Assembly (NCBI RefSeq): GCF_900116875.1
Contig: NZ_FPCC01000003.1
Coordinates: 62,001 to 126,000, forward strand
Source of the DNA: Butyrivibrio sp. INlla21
Lineage (GTDB): Bacteria > Bacillota > Clostridia > Lachnospirales > Lachnospiraceae
DNA: 64,000 nt
Direction of reading: 5' to 3'
Below are positions 58,931 through 64,000 of this stretch, piece by piece; position 1 is the stretch's first letter, and every line of letters starts with the position of its first letter. A model generated the notes under the pieces. The model saw nothing but the letters and a program-made list of their open reading frames with translations. It did no database searches and was not told where the DNA came from. Position numbers and translations under genes: made by a program.

Positions 58931-58960
58931 GAAAAGAAGCACTGATGTTACTCAGTGCTT
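58931..58960 (-). terminator. Terminator of the atp operon, overlapping the lipoprotein stop
   Basis: AAGCACTGA and TCAGTGCTT form a nine-pair stem whose loop holds the lipoprotein stop codon (58948-58950); CTTTTC follows. A TATAAT reading toward the acyltransferase gene (58922-58927) abuts it. Confidence 0.7.
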
Positions 58961-59481
58961 GAATCTGAATCCTCTGAATCTATAGTCGATAACTGATATG
59001 CATCTTCTGTCGTGACGGAAACTCCTTCACCGGAAGGAACCTCTCCGTGAAGAACCTGCAAGATTACCATCGCTCTGTTGTTGGCTCTTTCATAATACTG
59101 AGAAGCAAGCTGTTCATTCTCTTCATCGAATTCGCCGTCATAAGCAAGATGATAACACTCGTTGGCTTTCTGCATATACTCTGCAGCTTCGACGGTAATC
59201 TCGGAAACACCGGAAAACTCATCGGGCACTTCACACTGTCCCATCTTCTGATATATATCATTCATTTCATCAAGATATCCAAGAAGCTCTTCCTTGGAGC
59301 CCTCGGAATTAGGATCGATAGCATCTATGGAATCACCAAGTTGCGAGAGTTTATCATAAAACTCAGACATCTCGGTCTTATAAGCTTCGAGCTTATCGTT
59401 TTTCTTTCCACATCCGACTGCCATGAATATGAACACAAAAGCCAAACCCAAACAAAAACTTTTTCTAAAAAACTTTTTCAA
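58948..59481 (-). CDS. Small lipoprotein cotranscribed with ATP synthase
   Basis: 178 residues from a TTG at 59481, seven bases after GGAG. Longer readings run back through all of atpC and are rejected. The N-terminus KKFFRKSFCLGLAF.. leads to AVGC, a lipobox with Cys near residue 26, so it is a likely lipoprotein. The mature part is acidic and helical with no known domain. It starts 16 bases after atpC and its end overlaps the operon terminator. Such a gene is not a standard member of the atp operon. Confidence 0.7.
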   Translation of the reverse strand: MKKFFRKSFCLGLAFVFIFMAVGCGKKNDKLEAYKTEMSEFYDKLSQLGDSIDAIDPNSEGSKEELLGYLDEMNDIYQKMGQCEVPDEFSGVSEITVEAAEYMQKANECYHLAYDGEFDEENEQLASQYYERANNRAMVILQVLHGEVPSGEGVSVTTEDAYQLSTIDSEDSDSSTE

Positions 59482-59497
59482 AATCTCACTCCGTATA

Positions 59498-59923
59498 TTA
59501 GTCAGAATATTTGGATGCCGCCTTGAGTCTTGTAAGAGCTCTCGCAAGTCCCGCCTGAGATTTCTTAAACTCTTTGATAGACTGTTTGTGCTGAAGATGT
59601 TCCATGGCAAACTCATAAGCCTCCCTTGCTCTTTGCTTGTCAATATCTTCAGGTCTTTCAACGGTATTCACAAGAACTATACACCTATTGTTGGCTACTT
59701 GTACAGACCCCAAACTCACAACTCCGTAAAGCCACTCTCCGCCGGGCTGTTTAATCTTGATAACTCCGTCGGAAAGCGCAAGGATAAGCTCCTCGTGATT
59801 GGCAAGGATTGCTAGCTCGCCGTCAGCGCAGGGAAGGATTATCTCCTCTGCTCTGTCATCATAAAATATTCCGTTTACAGATATGACCCTAAGTCCAAAG
59901 GTCGGGGCTTTTTCTTTACTCAT
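59498..59923 (-). CDS. atpC: ATP synthase epsilon subunit
   Basis: 141 residues. The N-terminal beta sandwich (about 8-90) has FYDDRAEEIILPCADGELAILANHE and the C-terminal helical pair (about 98-138) has ARALTRLKAA. Epsilon links the rotor ring to gamma and can inhibit ATPase activity. The start follows GAGGCG two bases after atpD. Confidence 0.94.
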   Translation of the reverse strand: MSKEKAPTFGLRVISVNGIFYDDRAEEIILPCADGELAILANHEELILALSDGVIKIKQPGGEWLYGVVSLGSVQVANNRCIVLVNTVERPEDIDKQRAREAYEFAMEHLQHKQSIKEFKKSQAGLARALTRLKAASKYSD

Positions 59924-59925
59924 AA

Positions 59926-61332
<1,407 letters not shown>

Positions 61333-61335
61333 TCA

Positions 61336-62274
61336 TTAATTAGCTTCTTTGGCTTTGGCTGCTTTTTTTGCCTTAACTTCTTTGGCATGCTTAAGCGCCT
61401 TGGCACCGCTGACAACCTCAGTTATTTCCTGAGTTATCATCGCCTGCCTTTGCCTGTTATAGGTTCTTTGAAGATCCATTATCATCTTCTCGGCGTTTTT
61501 GTTAGCGTTATCCATCGCCATCATACGCGCGCTCTGCACACTGCAAAATGCTTCTACAAGCGCTCCGTATATAAATCCCGTAATATAATTGGGAACTATA
61601 TTATCCAATACGGCGGAAGGACTGGGTTCCATCAGAAATTCCTCAAGCATTGTACCTGTAGGTACCTTCTCTTTTCTGATGTCCGTAATGATATCAAGCG
61701 GAAGGAGCTTTTGGAATCTGGTCTCCGTCTTATTGCCGTGAACCGTTGTATAAATGATGTAAAACTCATCAACCTGTCTTGTGTAGTAATACTCAAGTAT
61801 CTCTGCCGCAATCTTTCTTGCTCTGTGAAGAGTGGGATTCTGAGATGTAAAGATAAAAGATTCCTCAATCTTCATATTCTTAGTAGCAAAATGAAATCTT
61901 CCGACTTCGCCTATCACAAAGAGCTTCCATCTGTCACCGTCCTCTTTGATATGTTCCTCGGCAAGCTTGATAACATTGTGATTATATGCGCCCGCAAGTC
62001 CCTTATCATCGGTAAAGACGATGTAGCCGCGCCTTCTCTCTTCCTCGGGAATATCAAGCCTTGTCTCCAAAAAGATATTCTCAACTTCCTCAGGCAAATG
62101 CCTTACAATTCTGGATATCATAGCCTGAGTGGAAAAGAAAAACGGCTCGGTATCTGTCAGCATCTTCTTTGCTCTTTGGAGCTTGGTTGAAGATATGAGA
62201 TACATCGCATTTGTAATTTTCCTGGTATCGTTGACACTTTCTATACGATCCCTGATCTCTTTAATAGTTGCCAC
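61336..62274 (-). CDS. atpG: ATP synthase gamma subunit with a Lys/Ala tail
   Basis: 312 residues, a little longer than the usual ~285. It begins [23 protein letters not shown] and ends with the gamma C-terminal helix ([19 protein letters not shown]). A Lys/Ala-rich extension of about 20 residues follows ([13 protein letters not shown]). The central shaft of F1. The start is GTG and overlaps the delta-alpha stop by 14 bases. The extension is not seen in typical gamma and has no known role. Confidence 0.95.
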   Translation of the reverse strand: MATIKEIRDRIESVNDTRKITNAMYLISSTKLQRAKKMLTDTEPFFFSTQAMISRIVRHLPEEVENIFLETRLDIPEEERRRGYIVFTDDKGLAGAYNHNVIKLAEEHIKEDGDRWKLFVIGEVGRFHFATKNMKIEESFIFTSQNPTLHRARKIAAEILEYYYTRQVDEFYIIYTTVHGNKTETRFQKLLPLDIITDIRKEKVPTGTMLEEFLMEPSPSAVLDNIVPNYITGFIYGALVEAFCSVQSARMMAMDNANKNAEKMIMDLQRTYNRQRQAMITQEITEVVSGAKALKHAKEVKAKKAAKAKEAN

Positions 62275-64000
62275 TTGCTATTTCTTCCTTCAGTTTTTTG
62301 TTCTCCGCATCGTTAAACTCATCTACGGCGTCCAAAATTCTCTTTTTCAAAAGATCTGAAAGATCCCTGCTCTTGGTAAGCTCCTCGCAGATCTCACCCT
62401 GCTCCGTATTAAAGTAAGTAAGAAGTCTTTCTTTATAATCTTTAACGCTCTTGACGGGAACCATATCAAGTTTTCCCGAACCTACGGCAACGAGTATGAT
62501 AACCTGCTCATGCATCGCAAGTGGATGCTCAAGAGGCTGTTTTAAAAGCTCCATCAATACATTACCGTGATCAAGCTGTTTCTTGGTCGCTTCGTCAAGA
62601 TCGGAACTAAACTGTGTGAATACAGCCATTTCTCTGTACTGCGCAAGATCTACTCTGATACTTCCCGCAGCCTTTTTCATTGCTTTGGTCTGCGCCGCAG
62701 ATCCCACACGGGATACGGAAAGTCCGACGTTAACGGCAGGTCTCATTCCTTCAAAGAAAAGATCGCTCTCAAGGAAAATCTGTCCGTCGGTAATAGAAAT
62801 AACATTGGTAGGAATATATGCAGATACATCACCTGCCTGTGTCTCTATAATGGGAAGCGCCGTAATGGAGCCTCCTCCAAGCTCTGAAGATAACTTACTT
62901 GATCTCTCCAAAAGCCTTGAATGCAGATAGAATACGTCTCCGGGATAAGCTTCACGTCCGGGCGATCTCTCAAGAAGGAGCGAAAGTGCTCTGTAAGCAA
63001 CGGCGTGCTTGGAAAGATCGTCATATACAATAAGAACATCCTTGCCCTGATGCATAAAATACTCAGCAAGAGCCGTTCCCGAATACGGTGCTATGTACTG
63101 AAGAGGCGCCATATCGGAAGCCGTTGAACTTACAACTATGGAATAATCCATGGCTCCGGTCTTTTTAAGGGTCTGAACGATCTTGGCAACGGTTGATGCC
63201 TTCTGACCGATGGCAACATAGACGCAGATAACGTCCTTGCCCTTCTGATTGATGATCGTATCAAGTGCAATGGAAGTCTTACCGGTCTGTCTGTCGCCTA
63301 TAATAAGCTCTCTTTGTCCTCTTCCTATAGGGAACATGGTATCTATTGATAAAATACCCGTTTCCATGGGTTCGCATACAGACTGCCTTTCAACGATTCC
63401 GGGTGCAGGCTCCTCAACAGGTCTGTAGCCCGATTCCTTGATATCGCCCAGCCCGTCTATCGGCGCTCCGAGAGCATCGATAACTCTTCCGATAAAAGCT
63501 TCTCCAACAGGGATACCTGCCTCTTTATATGTTCTGACAGCTCTTGTTCCCTGTCTGATCGATGTATCATTACCAAAAAGAATGCATCCTATGTGATCGT
63601 CTCTTATATCCTGAGCCATACCTCTGGTACCGCCCTCAAACTCAATGATCTCACCGTAAAATGCATGTTCTATTCCGTCAATATTTGCAATGCCGTCCCC
63701 GACCCAGGTAACTGTTCCGACTTCACGGTCCTTAATGGAAAGATCGAATCTCTCAACCTTATTGCTGAGCATTGATATGATCTTACCTGTCTCTCTGTCA
63801 CCGGTCTTGCGGCTTATCTTATTAAGTTCAGCGCGAAGCTGTTTGGCCCTTCCGGCATCCGACCAGTCATATTCATAGTTTTTGCAAGACACTATGAATC
63901 CACCGCCGATGGAAGGATCGCATACAAGCTCAACCTCTATGTCATCAACTTCAAACTTCTTGCAAAGAACAGACTTGATCTTGTCAAACTGCTCTCCGCT
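62261..64000 (-). CDS. atpA: ATP synthase delta-alpha fusion subunit, N-terminal part beyond the window
   Basis: An open frame with no stop from 62261 to the window edge. The main part is ATP synthase alpha: [16 protein letters not shown], the P-loop GDRQTGKT and [11 protein letters not shown]. The upstream 36 codons, from 63893 to 64000, and the next ~30 residues match the C-terminus of the delta subunit: [16 protein letters not shown], then [11 protein letters not shown], then [13 protein letters not shown]. These line up with delta's EQ..KI, D.S..GG.I and GR.L..L pattern. Alpha's own N-terminal helix ([14 protein letters not shown]) follows almost directly. No separate start with a good ribosome site is seen between them (a GTG at 63892 and an ATG at 63772 have poor sites). 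It therefore appears to be a delta-alpha fusion. A sequence error is possible. Confidence 0.85.
   Translation of the reverse strand, partial: SGEQFDKIKSVLCKKFEVDDIEVELVCDPSIGGGFIVSCKNYEYDWSDAGRAKQLRAELNKISRKTGDRETGKIISMLSNKVERFDLSIKDREVGTVTWVGDGIANIDGIEHAFYGEIIEFEGGTRGMAQDIRDDHIGCILFGNDTSIRQGTRAVRTYKEAGIPVGEAFIGRVIDALGAPIDGLGDIKESGYRPVEEPAPGIVERQSVCEPMETGILSIDTMFPIGRGQRELIIGDRQTGKTSIALDTIINQKGKDVICVYVAIGQKASTVAKIVQTLKKTGAMDYSIVVSSTASDMAPLQYIAPYSGTALAEYFMHQGKDVLIVYDDLSKHAVAYRALSLLLERSPGREAYPGDVFYLHSRLLERSSKLSSELGGGSITALPIIETQAGDVSAYIPTNVISITDGQIFLESDLFFEGMRPAVNVGLSVSRVGSAAQTKAMKKAAGSIRVDLAQYREMAVFTQFSSDLDEATKKQLDHGNVLMELLKQPLEHPLAMHEQVIILVAVGSGKLDMVPVKSVKDYKERLLTYFNTEQGEICEELTKSRDLSDLLKKRILDAVDEFNDAENKKLKEEIASGNY

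Noticed and set aside
59482..59661. A longer start for the atp-linked lipoprotein
   Set aside because: It would run through the end of atpC in another frame and has no signal peptide at its N-terminus; the TTG at 59481 has a ribosome site and gives a lipoprotein signal.
63772..63892. GTG at 63892 or ATG at 63772 as a normal start for ATP synthase alpha
   Set aside because: Neither has a convincing ribosome site, and the frame upstream encodes delta-like sequence. They remain possible internal starts, so this is a tentative rejection.

Overview
This is chromosomal DNA from a low-to-mid GC Firmicute, most likely an anaerobe of the Lachnospiraceae (Butyrivibrio / Pseudobutyrivibrio-like). The placement is an inference from strong Shine-Dalgarno sites (GGAGG), apt-relA order, an oxygen-independent HemZ, a bifunctional RelA/SpoT enzyme, a GH39 xylosidase and a full anaerobe-style amino-acid biosynthesis set. 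No phage, insertion sequence, CRISPR array or rRNA was seen. Nearly all genes are on the minus strand. The exceptions are a tRNA-Thr(CGT) and aroC.

Layout, low to high coordinate (transcription runs mostly right to left). 1-5.5 kb: a membrane GGDEF protein cut by the window edge, hemZ-hypB, a secreted double phage-tail-lysozyme protein, and an MBL hydrolase that ends the apt-relA-MBL operon (4.8-8.3 kb). 8.4-14.5 kb: tRNA-Thr, and an operon serC-serA-DUF1015-GlgB homologue. 14.7-22.5 kb: operon leuB-GT39-like-ilvD-ilvB-L,D-transpeptidase. 22.5-25.3 kb: vanY-like peptidase-tgt-yajC. 25.5-26.6 kb: aroC on the plus strand. 26.7-31.4 kb: a lactonase gene and proA-class II aldolase-S66 peptidase. 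31.4-42.5 kb: a long run MORN protein-rlmH-phoH-7TM/HD protein-ybeY-flippase-two flavoproteins-GH39-folate cycloligase. 42.6-47 kb: ilvE, then mrp with an AI-2E-type transporter. 46-51.4 kb: leuC-leuD-GT2 and a YfhO protein. 51.5-58.9 kb: acyltransferase-metH-ilvB-ilvN-ilvN-ilvC. 58.9-64 kb: the F1 part of the ATP synthase operon plus a lipoprotein.

Together the window encodes nearly the whole branched-chain amino-acid pathway (two AHAS large subunits, two small subunits, ilvC, ilvD, ilvE, leuB, leuC, leuD). It also carries serine synthesis (serA, serC), methionine synthesis (metH), chorismate, proline, stringent response, ribosome/tRNA maturation and cell-surface functions. Membrane glycan-type proteins (GT-C, GT2, YfhO, acyltransferase, flippase) are repeatedly interleaved with the biosynthetic genes.

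The most unusual observations are these. (1) The ATP synthase alpha reading frame continues without a stop into the delta-subunit C-terminus at the window edge, an apparent delta-alpha fusion. (2) The GlgB homologue has lost all its GH13 catalytic residues and gained a charged coiled-coil tail. (3) The 7TM-HD protein between phoH and ybeY has HD changed to HR and lacks the large extracellular domain. (4) A class II aldolase duplication has a degenerate second half. (5) A second AHAS has His in place of the specificity Trp. All database-dependent statements are from family knowledge; no search was run.
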